Assembly: GCF_016658865.1 (NCBI RefSeq)
Contig: NZ_CP067992.1
Coordinates: forward strand, 1,383,001-1,447,000
From: Streptococcus mitis
GTDB lineage: Bacteria > Bacillota > Bacilli > Lactobacillales > Streptococcaceae
Direction: 5' to 3'
DNA length: 64,000 nucleotides
In this document: piece by piece, positions 51,197 to 60,746 of the stretch
How positions within the stretch are numbered: position 1 is the first letter of the stretch
Layout of the letters: the number at the start of each line of letters is the position of its first letter
Program-made: the position numbers and the translations under genes
Notes under the pieces: generated by a model
What the model was told of the DNA's origin: nothing
Seen by the model: the letters and a program-made list of their open reading frames with translations, nothing else
The model's database searches: none

Positions 51197-51937
51197 TTAT
51201 TTTGTTTGAGTTTGGACATAGTGGGCAATGACATCTGATGTGTATTGGGCAGTGCCAGTTCCAAATTTGTCAATGTTTTCCTTAAACTCTGGGTTATAAA
51301 CATATCCCTTACCGATATGGCCGAATACTTCAATCGTACAATCAAATCCATAAGTACGAATAGCTTGCAAGAGTTTGGCTGCTTCTTCTTGATTTTCGGT
51401 TGCTGTTACAGGTAGACCAGATTGAAGATTTTGTGCCAATGCTTGAAAGACTTGATTGAAGGTAGCCGTAGCCTCATCTTCGTGACCTTTTTGGCGCTCC
51501 AGCGCTTGGTCCATGACTTCTTGTCCATATTTCTCTACCGCCTCTTGGTGGTATTTTTGATGGTCTTGATAGTTAAATCCAGCGAATTTCTCTTGAATGC
51601 TCATTTTTCTTTCTCCTTTTTGTTCTTGAATGGTTTTTTGCAAGGTGGAAATCAAGGTATCCAGATGTTGCCTTTCTCGAGTCAAATAGTCCAACTGCCT
51701 GGTCAAATGAGGCAATAAATCTGTCCTTTCTTCCTTTAATAGCTCTGCTATTTTTTCTAAAGAAAAACCTAGATATTTGTAATAAAGAATGACCTGAAGT
51801 CGTTCCAAATCCTCCTGACTGTAGGTTCGATAACCGTTTTCCGATTTTAAAGGAACCAAAAGCCCTATCTTATCGTAGTGGTGTAGGGTCTTGACAGAGA
51901 CGCCCGAAAGCTGCGCAGCTTCTTTTATATGGTACAT
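51197..51937 (-). CDS. MerR-family regulator with TipAS-like drug-binding domain
   Basis: 246 residues. N-terminal MerR helix-turn-helix (YHIKEAAQLSGVSVKTLHHY, then DKIGLLVP), a coiled-coil dimer helix (about 75-115), and a C-terminal TipAS-type domain (EKFAGFNYQDHQKYHQEAVE). TipAL-type proteins bind thiopeptide or other drugs and activate promoters with long spacers. Its own promoter upstream has the 19-bp spacer expected for autoregulation. A BOX repeat lies in its leader, 12 bases from the ATG. Confidence 0.9.
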   Translation of the reverse strand: MYHIKEAAQLSGVSVKTLHHYDKIGLLVPLKSENGYRTYSQEDLERLQVILYYKYLGFSLEKIAELLKEERTDLLPHLTRQLDYLTRERQHLDTLISTLQKTIQEQKGERKMSIQEKFAGFNYQDHQKYHQEAVEKYGQEVMDQALERQKGHEDEATATFNQVFQALAQNLQSGLPVTATENQEEAAKLLQAIRTYGFDCTIEVFGHIGKGYVYNPEFKENIDKFGTGTAQYTSDVIAHYVQTQTK

Positions 51938-51949
51938 GATTTCCTCCTT

Positions 51950-52054
51950 ATACTCAATGAAAATCGAAGAGCAAACTAGGAAGCTAGCCGCAGGCTGTAC
52001 TTGAGTACGGCAAGGCGACGCTGACGTGGTTTGAATTTGATTTTCGAAGAGTAT
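51950..52054. repeat. BOX element (boxA-boxC, no boxB)
   Basis: 105 bp starting ATACTCAATGAAAATCGAAG and ending TTTTCGAAGAGTAT, with AACTAGG-AGCTAGCCGCAGG and AAGGCGACGCTGACGTGG inside. It lacks the boxB module found in the 33.6-kb copy. It lies between promoter and start of the MerR gene. Confidence 0.9.
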
Positions 52055-52063
52055 TACATTGAT

Positions 52064-52094
52064 AGTATAACCCCTACCCTTAGGTCAGAGTCAA
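52064..52094 (-). promoter_or_regulatory. MerR-type promoter with a 19-bp spacer
   Basis: Minus strand TTGACT (52089-52094) and TATACT (52064-52069) are 19 bp apart, with a CCTAAGG-centred dyad in the spacer. This is the architecture on which MerR/TipA-type activators act. Confidence 0.75.
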
Positions 52095-52142
52095 GCGTTT
52101 TTGCGAAATTTTTTACTTTATCATAACATGAAAATGGTTTTC

Positions 52143-52171
52143 TTGACAGACCTTAGAAAACATGATAGGAT
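52143..52171 (+). promoter_or_regulatory. Promoter of the sodium symporter gene
   Basis: Perfect TTGACA (52143-52148), 17-bp spacer, TAGGAT (52166-52171). Confidence 0.68.
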
Positions 52172-52277
52172 AGTCAAGTCTATTAATCAAAAGAAACGCT
52201 CATTTTGAGTACTTATGAGGCTAGTTGCCAAGGGCAGTAGCTTTTTCTTTTGTAACACTAATTTTAGGAGTTTAACT

Positions 52278-53618
52278 ATGTCTGAAAAATCGCAATGGGG
52301 TTCTAAACTGGGCTTTATCCTCGCATCTGCTGGTTCAGCCATCGGACTTGGTGCCGTTTGGAAATTCCCCTACATGACTGCTGCTAACGGTGGAGGAGGA
52401 TTTTTACTGGTCTTTCTCGTTTCCACTATTTTAATCGGTTTCCCTCTCTTGCTTGCTGAATTTGCCCTCGGCCGAAGCGCTGGTGTTTCAGCTATCAAAA
52501 CCTTTGGAAAACTAGGCAAGAATAGTAAGTACAACTTTATCGGTTGGATTGGTGCCTTTGCCCTCTTTATCCTCTTATCTTTCTACAGTGTTATTGGAGG
52601 ATGGATTCTAGTCTATCTAGGCATTGAGTTTGGGAAATTGTTCCAGCTTGGTGGAACGGGGGATTATGCTCAATTATTTACTTCCATCATTTCAAATCCA
52701 GCCATTGCCCTCGGAGCTCAAGCAGCCTTTATCTTATTGAATATCTTTATTGTATCACGTGGGGTTCAAAAAGGTATTGAAAGAGCTTCTAAGGTCATGA
52801 TGCCCCTGCTCTTTATTATCTTTGTTGTCATCATTGGGCGCTCTCTCAGTTTGCCAAATGCCATGGAAGGGGTTCTTTACTTCCTCAAACCAGACTTTTC
52901 AAAACTGACCAGTGCTGGTCTCCTCTATGCTCTGGGACAATCTTTCTTTGCCCTCTCACTAGGGGTTACAGCCATGCTGACCTATGCTTCTTACTTGGAT
53001 AAGAAAACCAATCTGGTCCAATCAGGAATCTCCATCGTAGCCATGAATATCTCGGTATCCATCATGGCAGGTCTCGCCATTTTCCCAGCTATGTCAGCAT
53101 TCAATATCCAGTCTGAAGGGGGACCGAGCTTGCTCTTTATCGTCTTGCCTCAACTCTTTGACAAGATGCCTTTTGGAACCATTTTCTACATTCTCTTCCT
53201 CTTGCTCTTCCTCTTTGCGACAGTCACTTCTTCCGTCGTTATGCTGGAAATCAATGTGGGTAATATCACTAATCAGGACAACAGTAAGCGTGCTAAATGG
53301 AGTGCTATTTTAGGAATCTTGACCTTTATCTTTGGAATTCCTTCAGCCCTGTCTTATGGTATCATGGTGGATGTTCACATTTTTGGGAAGACCTTCTTTG
53401 ATGCTATGGATTTCTTGGTTTCTAATCTTCTTATGCCATTTGGAGCTCTCTGCCTTTCACTCTTTACAGGCTACATCTTTAAAAAAGTTCTTGCCATGGA
53501 GGAACTGCATCTTGATGAAAGAGCATGGAAACAGGGACTTTTCCAAGTCTGGCTCTTCCTTCTTCGTTTCATCATTCCAATCATCATCATCGTGGTCTTT
53601 ATCGCCCAATTTATATAA
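52278..53618 (+). CDS. Sodium-dependent transporter, NSS/SNF family
   Basis: 446 residues from ATG 52278 (MSEKSQWGSKLGFILASAGS), with TAGGAGT ahead; upstream in-frame ATGs are rejected. About eleven or twelve membrane helices with the LeuT-like signature GSAIGLGAVWKFPYMTAANG in TM1 and an unwound TM6 region (ALGQSFFALSLGVTAMLTY). It couples Na+ entry to uptake of an amino acid or similar solute. It ends at a terminator shared with manA. Confidence 0.92.
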   Translation: MSEKSQWGSKLGFILASAGSAIGLGAVWKFPYMTAANGGGGFLLVFLVSTILIGFPLLLAEFALGRSAGVSAIKTFGKLGKNSKYNFIGWIGAFALFILLSFYSVIGGWILVYLGIEFGKLFQLGGTGDYAQLFTSIISNPAIALGAQAAFILLNIFIVSRGVQKGIERASKVMMPLLFIIFVVIIGRSLSLPNAMEGVLYFLKPDFSKLTSAGLLYALGQSFFALSLGVTAMLTYASYLDKKTNLVQSGISIVAMNISVSIMAGLAIFPAMSAFNIQSEGGPSLLFIVLPQLFDKMPFGTIFYILFLLLFLFATVTSSVVMLEINVGNITNQDNSKRAKWSAILGILTFIFGIPSALSYGIMVDVHIFGKTFFDAMDFLVSNLLMPFGALCLSLFTGYIFKKVLAMEELHLDERAWKQGLFQVWLFLLRFIIPIIIIVVFIAQFI

Positions 53619-53619
53619 T

Positions 53620-53657
53620 CAAAAAGGACTTGAGTAATGAACTCAGGCCCTTTCTTT
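53620..53657. terminator. Bidirectional terminator between the symporter gene and manA
   Basis: AAAAGGACTTGAG and CTCAGGCCCTTT pair imperfectly around TAATGAA and are followed by TTTTTT. Confidence 0.72.
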
Positions 53658-53658
53658 T

Positions 53659-54603
53659 TTATGGATGGCTAACAATTAATTCCAAACCTTGCCCTTCCAG
53701 AGTCCAAGCTTCAACATCACTTGGTAGGATAAAGTGGCTACCTTTTTGGATTGGATAGTTCTTTCCATCAACAGTTAGCTGACCTTGGCCAGCTAAGACA
53801 CTAAACAAACTGTAATCAGCTGTCTTTTCAAAATCAACTTTTCCAGTGATTTCCCACTTGTAAACTGCAAAGAAATCATTGGATACAAGAAGAGTGGAAC
53901 GCAAATCATCTGCTTTAACAGTTACAGGTCGGCTATTTGCAGGCTCGCCAATGTTCAATACATCAATGGATTTTTCAAGGTGAAGTTCACGCAAGTTACC
54001 ATTATCATCCTTACGGTCAAAGTCATAGACGCGATAGGTGGTGTCACTAGATTGTTGGGTTTCAAGAATCAAGATACCTGCACCGATGGCGTGCATGGTG
54101 CCACTTGGTACATAGAAGAAATCACCAGCCTTGACAGGGACTTTTGTTAATAAACCATCCCAGTCTTTCGCTTCGATTTGCTGGCGAAGTTCTTCTTTTG
54201 ACTTGGCATTGTGACCGTAAATAATCTCTGAACCTTCATCCGCAGCGATGATATACCAGCATTCTGTTTTTCCAAGTTCACCTTCATGCTCGAGTCCATA
54301 AGCATCATCTGGGTGAACTTGGACGCTGAGCCAGTCGTTGGCATCAAGGATTTTAGTCAAAAGCGGAAATACAGGTTCTGGACGGTTGCCAAACAATTCA
54401 CGGTGTTCTGCATACAAAGTAGCTAGATCTGTTCCCTCGTAGCGACCATTGGCAACCTTAGAGACACCATTTGGATGAGCTGAGATGGCCCAGTATTCCC
54501 CGATTTTTTCACTAGGGATGTCGTAGCCAAACTCATCACGTAGCTTGGTACCACCCCAGATTTTTTCTTGCATAACTGATTGTAAAAATAATGGTTCTGA
54601 CAT
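53659..54603 (-). CDS. manA: Mannose-6-phosphate isomerase, class I
   Basis: 314 residues from ATG 54603 (MSEPLFLQSVMQEKIWGGTK), with AGGAGATC ahead. It interconverts mannose 6-phosphate and fructose 6-phosphate. Zinc-binding motifs are LSVQVHPDDAYG (two metal ligands), GKTECWYII and FFYVPSGTMHAIGAGILILE. A second cupin fills the C terminus. It lies downstream of the broken GH1 gene on the same strand, across a terminator. Confidence 0.95.
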   Translation of the reverse strand: MSEPLFLQSVMQEKIWGGTKLRDEFGYDIPSEKIGEYWAISAHPNGVSKVANGRYEGTDLATLYAEHRELFGNRPEPVFPLLTKILDANDWLSVQVHPDDAYGLEHEGELGKTECWYIIAADEGSEIIYGHNAKSKEELRQQIEAKDWDGLLTKVPVKAGDFFYVPSGTMHAIGAGILILETQQSSDTTYRVYDFDRKDDNGNLRELHLEKSIDVLNIGEPANSRPVTVKADDLRSTLLVSNDFFAVYKWEITGKVDFEKTADYSLFSVLAGQGQLTVDGKNYPIQKGSHFILPSDVEAWTLEGQGLELIVSHP

Positions 54604-54642
54604 CTTGATCTCCTGTCTGATTTTTCTCCCCTCATTATAGCA

Positions 54643-54671
54643 AAAAAAGAGTTCCATTAGAACTCTTTTTC
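54643..54671 (-). terminator. Terminator of the GH1 pseudogene
   Basis: AAAAAGAGTTC-cattag-GAACTCTTTTT, with a T run on the minus strand. Confidence 0.85.
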
Positions 54672-54723
54672 ATATCTTATAAAGTAGGGAGAAGATTTTA
54701 TAAAAATAGTGAACAAATGTGCT

Positions 54724-56171
<1,448 letters not shown>

Positions 56172-56330
56172 TCACTTGACTTGATAGTCCTATTATACTA
56201 AAAAGAGGACAAAAAGTTTGGAACTATCTGGGTAATGATGGGCCTGAGCTGGCTTTTATATTTAATACAAAAACAAGCAAGAATTTGGGAATTTTGTTAT
56301 AAAAATGTAAACTATCACAGCCTTGTGATA

Positions 56331-56357
56331 AGAAAAAGACCGGATTGCTCCGATCTG
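56331..56357 (-). terminator. Terminator of the small membrane-peptide gene
   Basis: AGACCGG-attgct-CCGATCT with five T following on the minus strand. A second stem, TATCACA-gcct-TGTGATA (56313-56330), follows. Confidence 0.7.
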
Positions 56358-56396
56358 TTTAATCCATAAAATGTAAAAATGAATAGCTCTTGTCAA

Positions 56397-56553
56397 TTAA
56401 TGGATGGACTGATTGATTGTCATTAAGCCGTGGTTAATGATTGCTGCAATATCTTCAAGACCATGCAAAATAAAACTTCCTACAATCAAACCTATAATAA
56501 TTGAACAGATAATCATGGTCACACAGATTAGATAAATATCCTTTTTTTTTCAT
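56397..56553 (-). pseudogene. Small membrane protein gene split at a run of nine A
   Basis: ATG 56553, six bases after AGGAGG, is followed by nine A (56542-56550). Read with eight A it encodes 51 residues: MKKKDIYLICVTM, a 20-residue hydrophobic helix (IICSIIIGLIVGSFILHGL) and a polar tail ending QSIH. Read with nine A it stops after 32 codons with no membrane helix. The unit has its own consensus promoter and terminator. Whether this is decay, slippage-controlled expression or an error cannot be told from one sequence. No family recognised. Confidence 0.6.
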
Positions 56554-56689
56554 CTCTTTCCTCCTACTATCTATTCATGGAGATATTTCAATCCCAAGTT
56601 CCAATGAGATAAGAAAACCTACTTACTACAGCTATTTACAAAATATTCCTCCTTTCCACATCAGTCTTATTTTCTACTATTATATTTTT

Positions 56690-56718
56690 ATTATAAGGTT
56701 TTAAGAAAACGCTGTCAA
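56690..56718 (-). promoter_or_regulatory. Consensus SigA promoter beside the Tn916 end
   Basis: Minus strand TTGACA (56713-56718), 17-bp spacer, TATAAT (56690-56695), both perfect. It faces the small membrane-peptide gene and lies about 30 bases from the apparent transposon end. Confidence 0.85.
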
Positions 56719-56919
56719 TAATTCATATGCAATTTCTTTATTATTAAACAAAGTATAAATTTCTAATTATCTTTTTATATTTTCTTAAATGCTCGTAAAG
56801 CCTTATTCTATGTGCTTTCGAGTATTTTTACTGTAGGAAGATACTTCACGTTTCTTTGCATATTTCCTCATGTCTTAGCTGTCAGAAGTGGTAAATAAGT
56901 AGTAAATTCATTTGTACTA

Positions 56920-58137
56920 CTAAGCAACAAGACGCTCCTGTTGCTTCTCTTTATTCAAGCGTTTCATTTCTGCCATTGCAGAATCGAATGTTGCATGTGC
57001 GTAATAGTTCAGCGTCATGGCTATATTAGCATGTCCCATAATGTACTGTAATGCCTTTGGATTCATTCCTGCATTTGCATAGTTGGTACAGAATGTATGT
57101 CGCAAACTATGTGGAGTGATGTGTGGCAATTTATCCTCGTTATACTTATTGTATTTCTTAACAAGACCTTTCATCATGCCGTTGTAATCACTTGCCACTT
57201 TTGGATAGTTCTTTCTATTAAGAAAGAGGAAATCACTATATCCATCAATCTCAACACGCTTATCATTCTTTCGATTCGCTAACACTCGCTTAAATGCTTG
57301 ATAGGCTTCTTCAACCATAGGAACTTGACGTTCGCCACTTTTGGTCTTTGGTGTTTCAATGTAGTACCCAATTTCAGTATCTCTCAATAGCTGATGGTCT
57401 ATATTGACAAGACGATTCTCAAAATCTAAATCTGGAAGTGTCAAACCACCAAACTCTGAAATACGAAGACCTGTTTTTAAGAGTATCAGAATTTCATCAT
57501 AATTTTTGCTGTAGGTTTTATCAGCTTTTGCAAAGGCTAACAGTTTTTCTTCCTGTTCTTCTGTTAGTACGGTCTTAGGGACAGTATCATCATCAAGAAC
57601 TGCTTTCAGTTGAAAGTCAAATGGATTCTTCCGAACACAATCATCTTGTATAGCAATATAGAATGAAGCCTTTAAAGAACGTTTGTAGTTATTGATGGTT
57701 TGATAAGCATAACCATTTTCACTCATTCTAATAGCCCATTCTTTAGCGTCTGATGGCTTAATACTGTCAATACTTCTTACACCTAACTTGTCTTTCTTCA
57801 AAATATCCATAAGATATTTGCGTCCAGTTTCAGTGTTTTTTCTAACCTTTGGTCTTTGAGCGTTCTGTTTTGCGTAAAGCTGGCAGAGTGTCATTTTCTT
57901 TCCTACAACATCAATACCATCATGAATGTCTTTCTGTAACTCTGCGATTTTCTCTCTAAGTGAGATACAATCACGCTTTCCTGCTGGTACTCGGTCTGTA
58001 GCCACAAGTTTCCACGAGTAAACAAATTGCGGTTCTCCAAATGAATCTATATATTTGTATAAGTATCTTCCGTCTTTTCGTTGGCTCTCTCCAGTCTTTA
58101 AGATTCGACCTTTATTGTCACGTCTTTTTTCTGACAT
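56920..58137 (-). CDS. int: Tn916 tyrosine integrase
   Basis: 405 residues, the exact Tn916 Int length. The N-terminal arm-binding domain (about 1-70, MSEKRRDNKGRILKTGESQR) binds the DR2 repeats; then comes a SAM-like core-binding domain and the catalytic domain with Arg in LKTGLRISEFGG, the His-x-x-Arg box HSLRHTFCTNYANAG and the nucleophile Tyr in ALQYIMGHANIAMTLNYYAH. It excises and inserts the element at AT-rich sites. All catalytic residues are intact. Confidence 0.98.
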   Translation of the reverse strand: MSEKRRDNKGRILKTGESQRKDGRYLYKYIDSFGEPQFVYSWKLVATDRVPAGKRDCISLREKIAELQKDIHDGIDVVGKKMTLCQLYAKQNAQRPKVRKNTETGRKYLMDILKKDKLGVRSIDSIKPSDAKEWAIRMSENGYAYQTINNYKRSLKASFYIAIQDDCVRKNPFDFQLKAVLDDDTVPKTVLTEEQEEKLLAFAKADKTYSKNYDEILILLKTGLRISEFGGLTLPDLDFENRLVNIDHQLLRDTEIGYYIETPKTKSGERQVPMVEEAYQAFKRVLANRKNDKRVEIDGYSDFLFLNRKNYPKVASDYNGMMKGLVKKYNKYNEDKLPHITPHSLRHTFCTNYANAGMNPKALQYIMGHANIAMTLNYYAHATFDSAMAEMKRLNKEKQQERLVA

Positions 58138-58218
58138 GGCATTTGCTCCTTTCCTTTATGGAAAGAGCCTTGATACGACTTAATACTATTTTATCATATA
58201 CAAGACCCTTTGGCGACG

Positions 58219-58422
58219 CTAGATTGCGTCCAATGTATCTATAATTTTTTCAAATTGTTTTCGTTTAATCTGAATACGATTGCCATTCATAATCAGCCAA
58301 TTTGCATTTTTATTTTCCTCTGCCAAGCGTCGTAGCTTGTTTTCGCCAATACGAAAATATTTTGACGCTTCTTCAATGGTTAGGGTATAACGTTCCCAAA
58401 TAGGAATGTCAGTCTGCTTCAT
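58219..58422 (-). CDS. xis: Tn916 excisionase
   Basis: 67 residues, ATG 58422 behind AGGAGGATTTT. Winged-helix protein ([20 protein letters not shown] ... [20 protein letters not shown]) that binds near the element ends and steers Int towards excision. It is 81 bases ahead of int on the same strand, as in Tn916. Confidence 0.97.
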
Positions 58423-58869
58423 AAAATCCTCCTTTCCAAATCACTTATTTGGATTTCATAAAAGTTGTTTTACCAGCAATCGAACAGCTTTAGCAAAGCT
58501 CACGGGCATTTCACCCCTGCATGATTTTCATGTAGCCGTACCCATTGTCTGCGACGCTACTAACGCTCGGACTGTGGCTATACGGGAGTATCATTATCAC
58601 GATAAGAAAGTCATGGCAACAATCCTGCTAAAGATTGTTTACGAAGTTTTAACATGAATCGCTCGCTATCTTCATAGATCATGGCGTGTTAGTTCGTTGG
58701 CTCTTTTCTTATCGAAACGTATTCGATTGGCTTTATTCAATTGTCAAAGAACGTTTGGCTTGTTAGCCTATCAAAACATACTGAACATACAGTAGGCTTT
58801 GATGGAATAACAAACCTCCCAAATCGGGAAGCGTGGAACGGTTCAACACGCTTCCACGAAAAAATGAGA
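58423..58869 (-). other. Tn916 xis-orf8 spacer
   Basis: 447 bases with no convincing coding frame. The minus strand holds a 23-codon ORF (MIYEDSERFMLKLRKQSLAG) near 58600-58680 without a ribosome site. A GCGTGGAA ... TTCCACGC inverted repeat (58831-58858) close to the orf8 end could be a terminator. Confidence 0.5.
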
Positions 58870-59100
58870 TTATTTAATTTCGAACGCTAAAATCTTGGTG
58901 ATGAGTTTTGTTTCCATTCTGCCACGTAGGGTTTCATCAATAACCATATGAGAATTGCCATATTCGTCTGTCATGCGACGCAAAGAACGTTTTGAGGTAT
59001 ACCCTCGATAATGTTTAACAATCTGATTAATTGCTTCCACGTCGCCATCTGTCGCCTTTACAATGAGGGGGAAGGGAACCCTTGGATAGGCTGTTTTCAT
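58870..59100 (-). CDS. orf8: Tn916 Orf8, helix-turn-helix regulatory protein
   Basis: 76 residues (MKTAYPRVPFPLIVKATDGD). It belongs to the short helix-turn-helix family found with Tn916 Orf7. In Tn916, orf7 and orf8 are thought to drive transcription through xis and int and, after circularisation, into the transfer genes. The ATG overlaps the orf7 stop by four bases (ATGA at 59097-59100), so the two are translated together. Confidence 0.93.
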   Translation of the reverse strand: MKTAYPRVPFPLIVKATDGDVEAINQIVKHYRGYTSKRSLRRMTDEYGNSHMVIDETLRGRMETKLITKILAFEIK

Positions 59101-59519
59101 TCTTTACACTCCTTCATGAATTCTTTAATCATGGCTAGTCCACTTATTCGATGACGATAAACTGTTGAACGATTTACATTTAGTAATTCTGCAATTTCCA
59201 CATCACTCATATCCATAAAATAATGAAGTAAAATGATGTTCCGCTTGTTCTCTGGAAGGTGGCGTAAGGCTTCGCTTAACAAATCACTTTCAACATTGAT
59301 TCTTAATCCATACAATGTGAATAGTTGAAAATCAGTGACATACGTATCAACCGTAGAAAAAGAGGTGACAAGGTAGTTATCTATTTCAGAAAATGAAACT
59401 TCTTTTTTGGACAGTCTGCTTAGATGTTTGAAATAATCTTTCCGTTCATCTTCAATGGCTTGTTTGCAGATATAGTCAAACTGATTTTCTATGGTTTCTT
59501 GAAAAGAAGATGGTTTCAT
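59097..59519 (-). CDS. orf7: Tn916 Orf7, sigma-70-like regulator
   Basis: 140 residues from ATG 59519 (MKPSSFQETIENQFDYICKQ), selected because AAAGGGGGTG lies six bases ahead; a longer in-frame opening is not supported. The C-terminal half has a sigma region-4-like helix-turn-helix (MDMSDVEIAELLNVNRSTVYRH trimmed: DVEIAELLNVNRSTVYRH). It differs at many positions from the Tn916 copy I recall, so it may be a divergent allele. It is expected to activate late element genes. Confidence 0.92.
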   Translation of the reverse strand: MKPSSFQETIENQFDYICKQAIEDERKDYFKHLSRLSKKEVSFSEIDNYLVTSFSTVDTYVTDFQLFTLYGLRINVESDLLSEALRHLPENKRNIILLHYFMDMSDVEIAELLNVNRSTVYRHRISGLAMIKEFMKECKE

Positions 59520-59746
59520 GTTTTTCACCCCCTTTCTGTCGTGAAAGGGAGTGGCATGTACTTCTTTATCTCCCTTCATACTAAGTCCCGACACGAAAGG
59601 GGGATTTGTTGCATAAGTGAAGAAAAATCTTAAAAGATATTCACGAAGTAGCCAAAAAAACACATAAACAGATTGTTTTCTCTGTTCATGCGCTTCAATT
59701 GTTCTGTCTATACGATTTGTAAAACCACATTGATGGTCATATTTAT

Positions 59747-59818
59747 CTAGTGTAGGTGGGTAAGTTTTTTTGATAAGAACCTAATTAAGAGAATTAGATA
59801 GTGACGTATCTTTTTCAT
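59747..59818 (-). CDS. Tn916 orf10-like 23-residue peptide
   Basis: ATG 59818, MKKIRHYLILLIRFLSKKLT plus LHL-type end (final residues HLH), stop at 59747. TGGAGG lies in the loop of an 8-bp hairpin directly upstream. It is basic and hydrophobic. Position matches orf10 between orf9 and orf7. It may act as a leader peptide for orf7-orf8 rather than as a protein. Confidence 0.5.
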   Translation of the reverse strand: MKKIRHYLILLIRFLSKKLTHLH

Positions 59819-59845
59819 GGCGACTGTGACCTCCATTCAGTCGCC
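59819..59845 (-). promoter_or_regulatory. Hairpin carrying the orf10 ribosome site
   Basis: GGCGACTG (59819-59826) and CAGTCGCC (59838-59845) form a perfect 8-bp stem that ends at the base next to the orf10 ATG. The loop holds TGGAGG. Confidence 0.65.
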
Positions 59846-60050
59846 AATTTTATCTACTTTTTAGCAGCATAACTAAATTTTATATAGTTGTATGGGTAAA
59901 TAAAATCAGCGACCTTTCTATTTGAGATTGGATTTATCACATTCATAAGCATAATAGCGCTCTTAAAAGAACTCACAAACTACATAACACGTTTTTCTAT
60001 ACCTGTTTCCACTTGGATAGGAACAGTAAAATGTATAGAGGTGGTTTATT

Positions 60051-60404
60051 ATGCGTAAAAAAGAAGATAAATACGATTTTAGAGCCGTTGGTCTAGCGAT
60101 TAAAGAGGCTCGAATAAAACGTGGTCTCACCCGTGAACAAGTAGGAACAATCATTGAAATTGACCCACGTTATTTAACAAATATAGAAAATAAAGGGCAA
60201 CACCCAAGTACACAGGTGCTTTATGATCTTGTATCATTACTCCATGTGTCTATTGATGAATTTTTCTTACCTACAGATAATTTGATAAAAAGCACTCGAA
60301 GGCTACAGATAGAAAAATACATGGATAGCTTTACAGACAAAGAACTATCCTTAATGGAAGCACTAGCAAAAGGTATCAATGAAGCAAGAAATATTGAAGG
60401 CTAG
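60051..60404 (+). CDS. orf9: Tn916 Orf9, Xre-type repressor
   Basis: 117 residues, ATG 60051 behind AGAGGTGG. A helix-turn-helix of the Cro/CI family occupies residues about 12-66 ([20 protein letters not shown]; then [18 protein letters not shown]). In Tn916 it is transcribed opposite to the other genes and is thought to repress orf7-orf8. Its end is separated from orf6 by a bidirectional terminator. Confidence 0.95.
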   Translation: MRKKEDKYDFRAVGLAIKEARIKRGLTREQVGTIIEIDPRYLTNIENKGQHPSTQVLYDLVSLLHVSIDEFFLPTDNLIKSTRRLQIEKYMDSFTDKELSLMEALAKGINEARNIEG

Positions 60405-60428
60405 TCAGTAAAATTCAGATAAACAAAA

Positions 60429-60476
60429 AGAGCCGATAAGATGAGAGTTTCATTTCTCAAATTATCGGCTCTGCGT
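60429..60476. terminator. Bidirectional terminator between orf9 and orf6
   Basis: AGAGCCGATAA (60429-60439) pairs exactly with TTATCGGCTCT (60462-60472), with AGA/TCT pairs continuing inside. The right arm contains the orf6 stop codon. Confidence 0.75.
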
Positions 60477-60656
60477 CTTGGCGTCTGGCTCTTTGATTGT
60501 TATTATATTCATTTTTTGAACATTAATTAAAGTTTCGTTCTTACATTTGGGGCAGTATAAAGGGAAATTTTTAAGTATAGTATCCACTCGTATTCGTAGT
60601 CTTGTTTTATTTCCACAAATAGGACACAATATCCACTTGTAGTTTATAATAACAAT
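60462..60656 (-). CDS. orf6: Cysteine-rich KTR-domain protein (Tn916 orf6), non-AUG start
   Basis: The frame reads KWILCPICGNKTRLRIRVDT ... NFPLYCPKCKNETLINVQ and ends EPDAKTQSR, with two CxxC zinc-knuckle pairs and the KTR motif that names the family. Upstream is an excellent AAAGGAGGAG, but no ATG, GTG or TTG follows in frame before the conserved part; ATT at 60654-60656 or 60648-60650 are the candidate initiators. The next ATG lies after the second CxxC. Function unknown. It is read downstream of tet(M). Confidence 0.75.
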   Translation of the reverse strand: MVIINYKWILCPICGNKTRLRIRVDTILKNFPLYCPKCKNETLINVQKMNIITIKEPDAKTQSR

Positions 60657-60746
60657 CTCCTCCTTTCCACTTTAATTCAAATCTATATTAAAGAATATTT
60701 CATCTTATTTAATAAGAAACCATATTTATATAACAACATAAAACGA

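Noticed and set aside
59520..59663. 48-codon N-terminal extension of Orf7
   Set aside because: AAAGGGGGTG directly precedes the ATG at 59519 and the family begins there.
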